Of a DNA stretch of 35,012 nucleotides, positions 22,413-29,958 are shown piece by piece. A program made the position numbers and the translations under genes. The first letter of the stretch is position 1; every line of letters starts with the position of its first letter. A model generated the notes under the pieces. That model had not been told where the DNA came from. It saw nothing but the letters and a program-made list of their open reading frames with translations, and searched no databases. Source of the stretch: a virus; the IMG/VR virus record IMGVR_UViG_3300046683_000130, positions 1 through 35,012 of that record; one strand, written 5' to 3'.

Positions 22413-25400
22413 GGCTTTCTCCTCTTGCCTGGATGGTTCTGAATTCCTCGATCGCCAATACGTGACGGCTTTCCGTCGCCACCTTCACCATACGGGTTTC
22501 TGCAATAGCCTTCACGCTGCGGATCTCGGCTGTTGCCGCAGCACTGCGGACCTCGGCCAATGCTTGCACGGTGCGATCGGAAATAGTCCATTCGCCGGTG
22601 AAGATCCGCGCCACATTGCCGGTGATGGCATAGCTGCCGGGTTCGGCCAGCACGGAATGCAGGCCGATCAGGTTGATGATGGCGCTCGAGCCGGTCAGTG
22701 CGTAGGCGCCAGGCGCCGCCGTGATAGTCCTGACACGTCGTACGACGGCCGGCGTGCCGCTGTAGGCATAGGCACCGCCGGTCGCGCGCACCGTCCAGCG
22801 ATACAGCACCAGCGCCGGCTTGCCGGTGAGCGTATAGCGGCCGATCAAGGGATCGGCAGTCAGCACGCGCTTTCGCGGGAAGGCAACCGCAGCGCCGGTC
22901 AATGCGTAGCTCGATGCGCCTGCCGGAACCTTGTAGCCGTAGCGGACGAGCGCCGCTGTTCCAATGAGCGCGTAACTGCCGCCGGTTGCCGTCAGCCGAT
23001 CGCGATGCAGCACCGACGCCGCGGTGCCGGCCAGCGCATAAGAGCCGGCGATCGCGGCTATGTTCCAGACATGTTGCAGCGTCGCTGGCGCGCCGGTGAG
23101 TGCATAGGATCCACTGAGCGCGGCAGGCTTCCACCCATGCAATACCGAAGCCGTCGAGCCGGTGAGCGAATAGGAGCCGACAGTCGCGGCGACTTGCCTT
23201 CCGTATCTTGGGCTCGCGGCCGTTCCGGTGACGGCATAGCTTCCAGCCAGTGCTGCCGACTTGTAGGTCCGCCGCATCGTCGCTGCGGTGCCGATGAGAA
23301 TATAATTGCCGGTGGCGGCCGAGACGAACTTGTCGGAGCGGATCGAGAACGCAACCGCGGTGCCGGTCAGTGCATAGGTGCCCGGCGCGGCGCTCAGCAG
23401 ATCCCTGTGAATGACGAACGTGGCAGCGCTGCCGGCCAGCGAATAACTCGCCGGCGTTGTCGCGACAACTTTCCAGCCGTGCCGCAGATTGGTGGTGGCC
23501 GCGCCGGTGAGACTGTAACTGCTCGAGCCGGCAATCAGCGACTTGTTGGCAAACTTCGTCACCGTCGCCGCGGTGCCGGTCAGCGCATACGAACCACTGC
23601 CGGCCACTGGTCGCCAGGCATGAAGCACGCCGGTTGCCGTGCCGGCCAGCGCATAGGATCCACCAACCGCCGCCAGCGTCTTGAAGGTGCGCTTGATGAT
23701 TGCGGCATCGGTGCCTGATAGCGCGTAACTGCTGCCGGCTGCCGGCAGTGTCTTGTTGACCAGTCCGGCGGCCTTGGTGATCGCCGCATCGGTGCCGGTC
23801 AGGGCATATGAACCGCCGAGCGCGTTCTGCCTCACCTTGTGCAGCAGGCTGGTGGTGGCAGCACCGGTCAGTGCATAGGTGCCGCCGACGGTGGCATCGA
23901 TCCGCGCCTGTTGCAGGAGATTGGTGGTCGATGCGCCGGTCAGCGCGTAAGCAGCGCCGGTGGTGGCATCGATCCTGCGCTTGAGTAGAACAGAAGTCGT
24001 GCTGGCGCCGGTCAGTGCGTAACTGCCACCGGCAGCTGTCAGCGGATGATCGACCGGCCCGGTGGTGCGAACCGTATACTCGTTGTATTTCAGCGTGCCG
24101 TTGTCGTTGACGATGTAGGGGATGACGACGGCTGTGCCGCGCGTGTAGATGTCGCCGTAGATCGACAACACCGGGTCGGTTGCACCAACTGTGCCAGTAA
24201 ACACATTGGTGGCTGTTCCCCATGTTCCGCCGTCATCCGTGGACTTCTTGACATAGAGGTCGCTATCGGTAGCGTTGCGGTATAGTGCCCATACGTCGGT
24301 GCCATCGTTGGAGAGGCGCAGAGCACCGAGGTTGGCTAGTATCGTAGCCCTCGCAAGTGTTGGTGTATTGCCGCTGTCAAACCGTATCGCAATATCGCCG
24401 TTTGAATACTCGCCCGCAACGATCTTCGTTGTCGCGGATCGCAGATAAGAAAGTCCATAGGGAGAAGCTACCAGCGAGCTTCCTATGGTGGTGACACTTT
24501 CAGTCTGCAAAACATTCGCTGAAGACAGGGTTCTTTGATACAGACTTGTCGATGCGGGCAAGGCAGACAGGAAATGAACCGCGTCCGAAGCACCAAGTAT
24601 GGCACTGGGAAAAGTTCTGTCTGCCGCAGCAGCCGCATCGACCTCGACCGCCGCAGACCATGTATTGACCGCCGTGCGCCGCGAATAATAGACGCGGGCG
24701 TAGTTGGTGCCGCTGGTCTTGGTTTGCGTGCCGTTGAAGAAAGCGACGACTTCTCCGGTAGAGCGAACAACAAGTGAAACTCCGTATTGATTTGCTCCTG
24801 TCTGACCGACCGAGTTCTGATTGATGATAATATTCTCTTTAAGAACAAATGTATCTGTAGCGGCATCGAAGGTCGCATAGAAATATGCTGGTGACGGCGG
24901 TGCATTGCCATTACTCGCACCAATAGCGATATGAATTACGTTCCCAACCTGAAATGCAGACAATTGATTGATGGCAGTCGTCAAAGCTGTAGTGAAGGCT
25001 GTTCCTGCCAGGTTAGCGATGCTCGACCATGAGGTGTCCGGCGCGGTCGCCTTGTACGCCTGCAATGTGGTGGCGGTGGTGCCGTCGCGACCGAAGAAGT
25101 AGTAGGCGTCGGGTGACGCCCCTGTAACAAGAAAATTGTAGTCGCCGGTGGCGCTGCTCCAAGTGCTGCCGTTGAAGAGGTTTCCCTTCTCTGTCGCGTT
25201 AACGTCGGTGCCCGCACCGTAAACAAGGTAGAAATTGGAGCCGTCCTGGCTGCCGGTTCTGGTCAGAATGGCCGCGTATTGCGTGCTCGGCGTCAGCGCA
25301 AACGAGGCGGCAAAGGCAAACTCTGTTCTTGTGGCGGTCGTGTTAATAGCTGAAGCCGCGACAGTCACTGATGTCGCCAGCACCGATCCTGTTACGGTCC

Positions 25401-25662
25401 CAGCCCCATCCGTGGCATAAAGGTTGACTTGCAATCCATCGGTCAGCGTGCCGCTTTTCGCCACATAGAACACGACAGAAGCAACGGAGCCGCCAGAACC
25501 TGATGTAGTGAACGACTGTCCTCTCGCATATTGAACATTGTTGCCAAAGCTCGCTCCGGTGCCGAGTCCGGTCACGATCTGGAATAGCGTGGCTGGCACC
25601 TTGAACGGCCCGACAGGTGCGACCGCCGTCGAGATGCCCGTGATGGTTACCGGGAGCGCCAT
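22327..25662 (-). CDS. Giant tail fibre with 21 GSYALTG repeats
   Basis: A 1111-residue protein; ATG 25662 has a GGCAGGGAG site and overlaps the YkgJ gene by 16 bp. Residues about 1-180 form a beta-rich domain (GASFGNNVQYARGQSFTTSG) resembling choice-of-anchor-type sandwiches. About 180-540 looks like a beta-propeller, with STDDGGTWG as an Asp-box. About 541-1030 carry 21 repeats of 22-24 residues with core GSYALTGTAA. About 1030-1085 carry six 9-residue repeats of the A.AE.R.V type. The last 28 residues overlap the next gene out of frame and may be an accident of a missed stop or frameshift. Host recognition is the likely role, with the repeats acting as a stalk. Confidence 0.8.
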   Translation of the reverse strand: MALPVTITGISTAVAPVGPFKVPATLFQIVTGLGTGASFGNNVQYARGQSFTTSGSGGSVASVVFYVAKSGTLTDGLQVNLYATDGAGTVTGSVLATSVTVAASAINTTATRTEFAFAASFALTPSTQYAAILTRTGSQDGSNFYLVYGAGTDVNATEKGNLFNGSTWSSATGDYNFLVTGASPDAYYFFGRDGTTATTLQAYKATAPDTSWSSIANLAGTAFTTALTTAINQLSAFQVGNVIHIAIGASNGNAPPSPAYFYATFDAATDTFVLKENIIINQNSVGQTGANQYGVSLVVRSTGEVVAFFNGTQTKTSGTNYARVYYSRRTAVNTWSAAVEVDAAAAADRTFPSAILGASDAVHFLSALPASTSLYQRTLSSANVLQTESVTTIGSSLVASPYGLSYLRSATTKIVAGEYSNGDIAIRFDSGNTPTLARATILANLGALRLSNDGTDVWALYRNATDSDLYVKKSTDDGGTWGTATNVFTGTVGATDPVLSIYGDIYTRGTAVVIPYIVNDNGTLKYNEYTVRTTGPVDHPLTAAGGSYALTGASTTSVLLKRRIDATTGAAYALTGASTTNLLQQARIDATVGGTYALTGAATTSLLHKVRQNALGGSYALTGTDAAITKAAGLVNKTLPAAGSSYALSGTDAAIIKRTFKTLAAVGGSYALAGTATGVLHAWRPVAGSGSYALTGTAATVTKFANKSLIAGSSSYSLTGAATTNLRHGWKVVATTPASYSLAGSAATFVIHRDLLSAAPGTYALTGTAVAFSIRSDKFVSAATGNYILIGTAATMRRTYKSAALAGSYAVTGTAASPRYGRQVAATVGSYSLTGSTASVLHGWKPAALSGSYALTGAPATLQHVWNIAAIAGSYALAGTAASVLHRDRLTATGGSYALIGTAALVRYGYKVPAGASSYALTGAAVAFPRKRVLTADPLIGRYTLTGKPALVLYRWTVRATGGAYAYSGTPAVVRRVRTITAAPGAYALTGSSAIINLIGLHSVLAEPGSYAITGNVARIFTGEWTISDRTVQALAEVRSAAATAEIRSVKAIAETRMVKVATESRHVLAIEEFRTIQARGESHGVSQMERQGSRRSAGLQHRLVATADKP
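22570..24040 (-). repeat. Array of 21 coding repeats (about 69 bp each)
   Basis: In-frame degenerate repeats of 22-24 codons, each with [GA]-[GS]-x-Y-[AS]-[LIV]-[TAS]-G and a variable, often basic, second half (for example LHAWRPV, LHGWKPA). Boundaries are approximate. Regular spacing superficially resembles a CRISPR array, but the repeats are coding and diverged. Three related repeats occur at about 2500-2715. Confidence 0.85.
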
Positions 25663-26006
25663 AGCAACTCCCTGCCGCGGTCGAAGATCGCCTTCGGCAC
25701 CACGCCGTTTTTCACCGCCAGCTTGCGGCCCGCGCGGTCACTGTTCTTGAACATCTCGCGGCAGTCGTACATCCGGCACTCATACGGTGCGCGGTCGTGG
25801 ATCGTGCAGCCGTTCGGCCCAAGATAGACGCAGTCACCGTTGGGAAGCCGATCCAGTATCGCGACGGGCGGCTTGTCCATCCCGTCGCGATACCACGAGG
25901 CGGTGACGTAACTCGCGGCGTCATCGCCCCGGTCCGGACGCAGCAGGGTCATCATCCGGCAGCACAGGGAGCAACCATTGCATGGCACTTCCGCGCGGTG
26001 GCGCAT
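25647..26006 (-). CDS. YkgJ family cysteine-cluster protein
   Basis: A 119-residue protein with the CxxCxxCC signature (CNGCSLCC, residues 9-16) and the second half DRLPNGDCVYLGPNGCTIHD then RAPYECRMYDCREMFKN. These are the conserved cysteines of the YkgJ family, which binds zinc or an iron-sulphur cluster; the biochemical role of the family is poorly known. ATG 26006 directly abuts the stop of another Cys/His-rich gene. Why it is in a late phage operon next to a fibre gene is unclear. Confidence 0.85.
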   Translation of the reverse strand: MRHRAEVPCNGCSLCCRMMTLLRPDRGDDAASYVTASWYRDGMDKPPVAILDRLPNGDCVYLGPNGCTIHDRAPYECRMYDCREMFKNSDRAGRKLAVKNGVVPKAIFDRGRELLWRSR

Positions 26007-26306
26007 TCATCCGATCTCCCAGGCCGGCCGCTCGTCGCCGCCGCCGAGGCAAAAGCGGCGATGTTGCCTCCCGCACGGACAATGGAAGATATAAATATCC
26101 GGTGCGGTTTCCGAAGCGCGCGACTTGAACGCCTCGATGTCGTGGTTTTCCGGATGCCGGCAGCAGGAGTCGATCTGCTGGTTGTGCTCGAGCGCTTCCA
26201 GGAAGCGGTCAGGGATCAGGCCGCGCAGCTTCGCCACCGGATGGCGCTTGCAGGCCAGCACCATCGTCAGTGGCCGCTCAGGCTTTCGCGCTACGTCATG
26301 GTCCAT
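26007..26306 (-). CDS. Cys/His-rich small protein (zinc-ribbon-like)
   Basis: ATG 26306 (MDHDVARKPERPLTMVLACK) gives 99 residues overlapping the upstream gene end by 16 bp; Met15 at 26264 is the alternative. Potential metal ligands are ACKRH, DSCCRHPENHD and FHCPCGRQHRRFCLGGGDE. The HCPCG..HR.FC.GGGDERP.WE ending is a recurrent pattern in proteins of rhizobial phages. It pairs with the YkgJ gene 1 bp away. Function unknown. The open frame extends upstream to 26471 but that part overlaps another gene and reads as shadow. Confidence 0.65.
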   Translation of the reverse strand: MDHDVARKPERPLTMVLACKRHPVAKLRGLIPDRFLEALEHNQQIDSCCRHPENHDIEAFKSRASETAPDIYIFHCPCGRQHRRFCLGGGDERPAWEIG

Positions 26307-26719
26307 ATGTTGGCCCCGAAGTCGAGCGTCAGCGTCTCGCCGGTCGCGACCGTGAACGTCGCGCCGTAGTCCCACGAGGCCCACAGATCTTTCGCGGTCG
26401 CGGTCGAGTCGTAGATCGTGACGTAGCGTCCGGTGGTGGAAGCACCGAGGTTGCCGCCGCTCGCCGTCCACACCACGTCGGTGCCGGTGGCGGTCACCGT
26501 GCCGCCGGTCCGCGTCGAGTTGAAGGTGATGTCAGATCCGTCAGTGGTGTAGCCATTCGAGCCGGCGATCTGGGTCAGGTCGCCGAGAATACTATCGGTC
26601 GCCGTGGTCGGCGCGTCGGTGTGGATCACCGCTTTCCACACATCGGTGGTGCCGAATGCGTCGATCAGTTTGTTGCAGAGCTTTTCGATTGCGGTGTCAT
26701 ATTTGGTGTATGTCGCCAT
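26291..26719 (-). CDS. Putative virion surface/tail-associated beta protein
   Basis: A 142-residue protein with a helical N-terminus (TKYDTAIEKLCNKLIDAFGT, TDVWKAVIHTDAP) and T/G/S-rich beta strands (DITFNSTRTGGTVTATG, TTGRYVTIYDST, ATGETLTLDFGANIWTMT). ATG 26719 is preceded by GGAGACTGCA. Composition resembles small structural proteins encoded before tail fibres in alphaproteobacterial phages. No enzymatic motif. A virion role is inferred from composition and neighbours. Confidence 0.6.
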   Translation of the reverse strand: MATYTKYDTAIEKLCNKLIDAFGTTDVWKAVIHTDAPTTATDSILGDLTQIAGSNGYTTDGSDITFNSTRTGGTVTATGTDVVWTASGGNLGASTTGRYVTIYDSTATAKDLWASWDYGATFTVATGETLTLDFGANIWTMT

Positions 26720-26787
26720 TGCAGTCTCCTGTCGGGTTGTGAGGGCCTTTCACCCTCTCGCCGGATTGCTTCGACCGGAAATGAAAA

Positions 26788-27252
26788 TCACCTCACCTGC
26801 ACGCCCTCCCTGTCGAGTCTACACGCGATCCGCTGGCTGGCATCGTCCCGTTTGCGATAGAACGTGGTTTTCTTGAACCCGATCCGGCGCATCGCCTTGG
26901 CCACCGGAATGCCGAACGCCTCGCACTTGGCCCAGGCGTCGAGGCATTGCAGTTCGTCCCTGGGCAGCCAGGACAACCAGGCTTGCGCCTCTTCCATCCG
27001 CGTCACCTCGATCGCGTCGGCGCCCTTGGCATGCTCCCAGCTTTGCCAGACCCGCTCGCGCTCGTCGGTCCAGTACACCCGATCGGCGAATTCATGCAGC
27101 GGCGTCACCGGCCAGGACGACGGCATCACCTTGGTGAAGCGCTGCCCCGGCATTTTCTTTTCGGTCAGGAACGCCTCGACCAGCCGATCCCGCACCCGAT
27201 CGGCGGTCCATGATGGTGGTGATGGTGCGGTGTGGTGGTCGAGGGAAGTCAT
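26788..27252 (-). CDS. DUF6362-like DNA-binding protein
   Basis: A 154-residue protein. ATG 27252 is preferred because AGGTGG lies 5 bases before it; GTG 27261 would add three residues. The family pattern is visible: WTADRVRDRLVEAFLTEKKM, then WPVTPLHEFADRVYW, RMEEAQAWLSWLPRDELQC and a C-terminal helix-turn-helix GIPVAKAMRRIGFKKTTFYR. DUF6362-like proteins are frequent in alphaproteobacterial prophages and have been viewed as regulators or terminase-small-like DNA binders. The HTH is clear; the target is unknown. A 68-bp gap follows with only a weak GAGGG/CCCTC stem. Confidence 0.75.
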   Translation of the reverse strand: MTSLDHHTAPSPPSWTADRVRDRLVEAFLTEKKMPGQRFTKVMPSSWPVTPLHEFADRVYWTDERERVWQSWEHAKGADAIEVTRMEEAQAWLSWLPRDELQCLDAWAKCEAFGIPVAKAMRRIGFKKTTFYRKRDDASQRIACRLDREGVQVR

Positions 27253-27261
27253 CAGCCCCAC

Positions 27262-27537
27262 CTAGTGAGCAAGAGCACAATCTGTCTGCGCCAATTTACC
27301 CGCGGCATCGACCGTGAGGCATGAATTGACAACCGCTCCGGTCACAGTCTGCCCGATCGAAAGCGCCTGTCCTGGCGGACCACCGTCGGCGGCGTCGTTG
27401 GCGGTGGTGCCGACGATCAGCATGTGGCCCGGCACGAGTGTGCCTTGCGGCATCAAGCCTAGCTTATTGGCGGTCTGTGCCGAGGCGATGGTGACCAGGA
27501 TCAGCAGCGTCGCCAGTGTCAGCCGGTTGGTCATCAC
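27262..27537 (-). CDS. Small exported protein
   Basis: A 91-residue protein with an apparent signal peptide (MTNRLTLATLLILVTIASA, cleavage after ASA). The mature part is about 70 residues (QTANKLGLMPQGTLVPGHML then IVGTTANDAADGGPPGQALS) with two cysteines, possibly one disulphide. It is the last of three consecutive envelope-directed genes. No family recognised. Confidence 0.65.
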   Translation of the reverse strand: MMTNRLTLATLLILVTIASAQTANKLGLMPQGTLVPGHMLIVGTTANDAADGGPPGQALSIGQTVTGAVVNSCLTVDAAGKLAQTDCALAH

Positions 27538-27547
27538 TGCGCCTCCT

Positions 27548-27781
27548 TCAGAAAAACCAGACCGCGGCCATCATGGCGAGCACGAACATCAGAACGCCCT
27601 GCAGCGCGCCCCACCAGCCACCAGCCGCATAACACCAGATCACGTTGGTGATCCCGATAGAGCCGACCATCACGTCGACGATCCGGATCACCAAACGCTT
27701 GCGCCGGTACAGGACCACGTTGAGGAAATCGGCAAAGTCATCCGCGGCTTTGGCTATCCTCAACGGGATCTTGATTTGCAT
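27548..27781 (-). CDS. Small two-TM membrane protein
   Basis: A 77-residue protein with a basic amphipathic N-terminus (MQIKIPLRIAKAADDFADFL, then YRRKRLVIRI) and two closely spaced membrane spans (about 36-52 and 57-77, GALQGVLMFVLAMMAAVWFF). ATG 27781 abuts the stop of the exported-protein gene upstream. Topology could suit a second holin, but it is far from the lysis cassette and lies among envelope proteins. Function unknown. Confidence 0.65.
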   Translation of the reverse strand: MQIKIPLRIAKAADDFADFLNVVLYRRKRLVIRIVDVMVGSIGITNVIWCYAAGGWWGALQGVLMFVLAMMAAVWFF

Positions 27782-28564
27782 TTACGCAACCATCCCATCG
27801 CGTCGCTTGCGCCAGCGGTTCATGGCCCACAGCCCAAAGGCCCCGAGCAGACCGGGGAGACCAGCACCGGCCACCGGACCAGGAACGGCAGCAGGACCGG
27901 GTTCAAGAAAAAAACTGTCAGGTCCGTCGTTGAGGCCCGACATGCGCGCGACGAACAGGATCTGATCGCCGGAATTAACGCCGTTGAGCGTGAAGCCGCT
28001 CAATGTGTAGTCGGGGAAGCCGGTGCCGTTGTTGGCGTTGGTCAGATTGCCGGTGGTGCCGCCGGTATAGGACGCCAGCACGGTGTGCGTAGTCAGGTCG
28101 AGGAAGTAGAAACTGTTCAAGGTCTGCGCGGTATTGTTGTCGTTGACGTCGAGGCCGATCGAGAAGCCAAGACTGCCCGGTGTTGCGCCGTTCGCCAGCA
28201 GGAACGACAGGAACGGCGAACCGGCGTTGATGGTGTAACCGGCGTTGACCAGACCAATGGTGTCGTCCGCCAGCGTATTGCGGCCGCCATTGCCCTGATC
28301 GGAGAACGCCGAAACAGTGACGGTATTCCCGGCATTGGAGTAGTCGTTGTAGCCGAAGCCGGCAGGCTGCTGCGGCTGGTTGGCGCCGCAGATGATGCAC
28401 GGCGCGTTCTGTGGCTGGTTGCCGCCGGGGACGGTCGGGTCGAGCGAGACATTGCCGGAATTGGTGGTGTTCCAACTGACGCCGCCGAGCGTGACGAAGG
28501 TGTCGGCATGGGCCGCGGTGATCAGGGCCGTTGAAGCGATCAGACTTAGAAATAATTTGCGCAT
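27782..28564 (-). CDS. Secreted protein with PEP-CTERM-like C-terminal sorting signal
   Basis: A 260-residue protein. It has a signal peptide (MRKLFLSLIASTALITAAHA, cleaved before DT) and a mature domain rich in Asn/Gly/Thr with beta character (GNTVTVSAFSDQGNGG, SLGFSIGLDVNDNNTAQTLN) and two cysteines (APCIICGA). The C-terminus is VPGPVAGAGLPGLLGAFGLW then AMNRWRKRRDG: a proline motif, hydrophobic span and Arg cluster, the tripartite form of PEP-CTERM/exosortase-type signals. Similar C-termini occur in exported proteins of Bradyrhizobium relatives. AAAGGAAG precedes ATG 28564. In a phage this is probably cargo altering the lysogen's surface (inference). Confidence 0.7.
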   Translation of the reverse strand: MRKLFLSLIASTALITAAHADTFVTLGGVSWNTTNSGNVSLDPTVPGGNQPQNAPCIICGANQPQQPAGFGYNDYSNAGNTVTVSAFSDQGNGGRNTLADDTIGLVNAGYTINAGSPFLSFLLANGATPGSLGFSIGLDVNDNNTAQTLNSFYFLDLTTHTVLASYTGGTTGNLTNANNGTGFPDYTLSGFTLNGVNSGDQILFVARMSGLNDGPDSFFLEPGPAAVPGPVAGAGLPGLLGAFGLWAMNRWRKRRDGMVA

Positions 28565-28591
28565 AGCGAACTTCCTTTCGTGGTTAAAAAC

Positions 28592-28798
28592 TCAGATCAA
28601 ACGCTCCCGCTCCGCCATCTCCGCCAGCATCAGTGCGATCGCTTCCATCTTGTCGATCTCGATGTCGGCCTGGTGCTGCGACATGCGGCCGGTCAGCACG
28701 CGGTTGGCGTAGACGCGGCGGCGCAACTTGGTTTCCCGCTCGGCGCACGCGGTGAGCTCGCGCATCGAATAGCCAGGGTTGCGGTCAGGCGTCAGCAT
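28592..28798 (-). CDS. Conserved small phage protein, unknown
   Basis: A 68-residue helical protein (MLTPDRNPGYSMRELTACAE). The pattern E.....LRRRVY..RV..GRMS..QAD.EI..MEAI is one I recognise from many small uncharacterised ORFs of alphaproteobacterial and other phages. It overlaps the previous gene by 14 bp. Charged amphipathic helices suggest a small interaction protein; no function known. Confidence 0.7.
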   Translation of the reverse strand: MLTPDRNPGYSMRELTACAERETKLRRRVYANRVLTGRMSQHQADIEIDKMEAIALMLAEMAERERLI

Positions 28799-29102
28799 TT
28801 GTGCGTCGGGTCTCTCTGATCGTCACAACACCATCTCCCCGCTCGACGATCTGGAAGAAGGCTTCAGGATTAATCTTGAAACCCAGCCCTCGGAATAGAT
28901 CGAAGGCGTAGTTAATCCCGCAGATCGTGATGATCTGTTTCTGGCGATCGATCGTTACCGCGAAATCGCTGTCGTGATCGCTCTCGTCAAGTTTGAGCAC
29001 ACCAAAGGCCACCAGGCAGCCGATAAGCCAAGCCTCGGATGAGCTGCCGTCCCAATGAGCTTTCGCATCCAGTGCAGCTTTGTGCGCTTCTTCTCGGGTC
29101 AT
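28785..29102 (-). CDS. Hypothetical early protein
   Basis: A 105-residue protein, MTREEAHKAALDAKAHWDGS, followed by WLIGCLVAFGVLKLDESDHD and alternating strands (FAVTIDRQKQIITICGINYA, ending DGVVTIRETRRTN). ATG 29102 overlaps the upstream stop (ATGA). A mixed alpha/beta soluble protein with no recognised motif. It belongs to the run of small coupled ORFs downstream of the replication gene. Confidence 0.65.
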   Translation of the reverse strand: MTREEAHKAALDAKAHWDGSSSEAWLIGCLVAFGVLKLDESDHDSDFAVTIDRQKQIITICGINYAFDLFRGLGFKINPEAFFQIVERGDGVVTIRETRRTNADA

Positions 29103-29287
29103 TTTGCCTCGCTGTTTTGGCTAGGGTGCGACACTAGTGGGGACGCAACTGAGCGAAACTCTATTTCTGCCTCGATCTCGCGGATTGCTCCTTCGATGTC
29201 GTACCTGGAAACAGGATAGCCCTCTGCAAAACAGGACAGGGCCGAACGCAGGAAAAGAATGGCATCTGCAAGATGGTCATTTTGCAT
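29099..29287 (-). CDS. Hypothetical small early protein
   Basis: A 62-residue ORF (MQNDHLADAILFLRSALSCF then AEGYPVSRYDIEGAIREIEA). It consists of two amphipathic helices and a polar tail. It is coupled to the next gene by ATGA and starts 2 bp after the preceding stop. Function unknown. Confidence 0.6.
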   Translation of the reverse strand: MQNDHLADAILFLRSALSCFAEGYPVSRYDIEGAIREIEAEIEFRSVASPLVSHPSQNSEAK

Positions 29288-29289
29288 TT

Positions 29290-29742
29290 CTATTCTCCGG
29301 TTTGAAGGGCTTGTCGTGCGATCAGCGCCATCGCTCCTGCGGCAGTGCGCCCTCCTATCGGGAAATCACGAATGCGCTCCAGAGCTTCGCGCATACCCGG
29401 ATTGAGCGCAGCCTGGGCAGCACGGCGCAACTCGTCTATGTCGCTGTTCCGCATAGCAAGGATCGCCTCTAGTCTGGCGATATATTCGATTGGGGTTTCG
29501 GTGTCCGGGTTAAACGGCTCTTGTGGTGCTTGGGCAGCACCAGCCCGTAGCACTCTCGCTATCTCTTGAAACCTTTCACCATGAACCGGGAAAAGTTCAA
29601 CTGCCGCATCCGCCCATTGGGCCAAGTCTTCCAGGTAAGCCTGCGCCACATATTGAGGGCAAATCGGGTCGTGCGCCGTCTCTTTGCTACCGAAAAAACG
29701 CCGGGATTTGAAGTCGCAATAGCACTCATCGTTTATTTCCAT
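29290..29742 (-). CDS. Hypothetical early protein carrying the AYLEDLAQWA segment
   Basis: A 150-residue protein, start ATG 29742 with GAGGCGAGG upstream. The N-terminus has three cysteines (CYCDFKSRRF, DPICPQYV), then AYLEDLAQWADAAVELFPVH. The remainder is helical (EYIARLEAILAMRNSDIDEL, MREALERIRDF). The AYLEDLAQWA stretch is encoded by 32 bp identical to part of the gene at 29959-30171. Function not recognised. Confidence 0.65.
   Translation of the reverse strand: MEINDECYCDFKSRRFFGSKETAHDPICPQYVAQAYLEDLAQWADAAVELFPVHGERFQEIARVLRAGAAQAPQEPFNPDTETPIEYIARLEAILAMRNSDIDELRRAAQAALNPGMREALERIRDFPIGGRTAAGAMALIARQALQTGE
29610..29641. repeat. 32-bp direct repeat, copy 1
   Basis: Identical to 30066-30097. 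Read on the minus strand it encodes AYLEDLAQWA in the 150-residue ORF. Spacing between copies is 456 bp, and both copies are in the same reading frame of their genes. Confidence 0.95.
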
Positions 29743-29957
29743 CCTCGCCTCCGTTTAGTGCCGCGCTCAGTGTCGATTAGAACGCCTTGGGGTTTGGGTC
29801 CAAGCCCTTCGGCCCATAGTGCCGCTTCGATCTCGACCTGCTTCATACGGTCGTATACGGCCCGCCGCGCTGGCGTCAGTCTTGGGATGACAATGGCTGC
29901 TTCGGCTGGTGTCAGGTGCAGGTATTCCGTCAATTCAGCGTCGGTAAGCGGTTGCAT
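29733..29957 (-). CDS. Hypothetical early protein, possible small DNA-binding protein
   Basis: A 74-residue protein: MQPLTDAELTEYLHLTPAEA then AIVIPRLTPARRAVYDRMKQ and a basic C-terminus ending GTKRRRGWK. The LTDAELTEYLHLTPAEA start faintly resembles excisionase/MerR-type helix-turn-helix openings, but not enough to claim. It starts 1 bp after the preceding stop. Function unknown. Confidence 0.6.
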   Translation of the reverse strand: MQPLTDAELTEYLHLTPAEAAIVIPRLTPARRAVYDRMKQVEIEAALWAEGLGPKPQGVLIDTERGTKRRRGWK

Positions 29958-29958
29958 T

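Noticed and set aside
22387-23718. 443-residue plus-strand and overlapping 628-residue minus-strand (22337-24223) open frames
   Set aside because: Both are alternative-frame shadows of the giant fibre repeats, rich in Arg/Gly/His with no family resemblance.
22570-24040. Regularly spaced repeats resembling a CRISPR array
   Set aside because: They are diverged, in frame and encode the GSYALTG protein repeat; there are no identical repeat units or unique spacers.
26720-26787. GAGGG/CCCTC stem as a terminator
   Set aside because: Only a 5-bp stem with a 7-base loop and no T-run on the minus strand.
27314-28534. 406-residue plus-strand open frame
   Set aside because: It is antisense to the secreted sorting-signal protein and two small membrane or exported proteins; no motif or ribosome-binding site.
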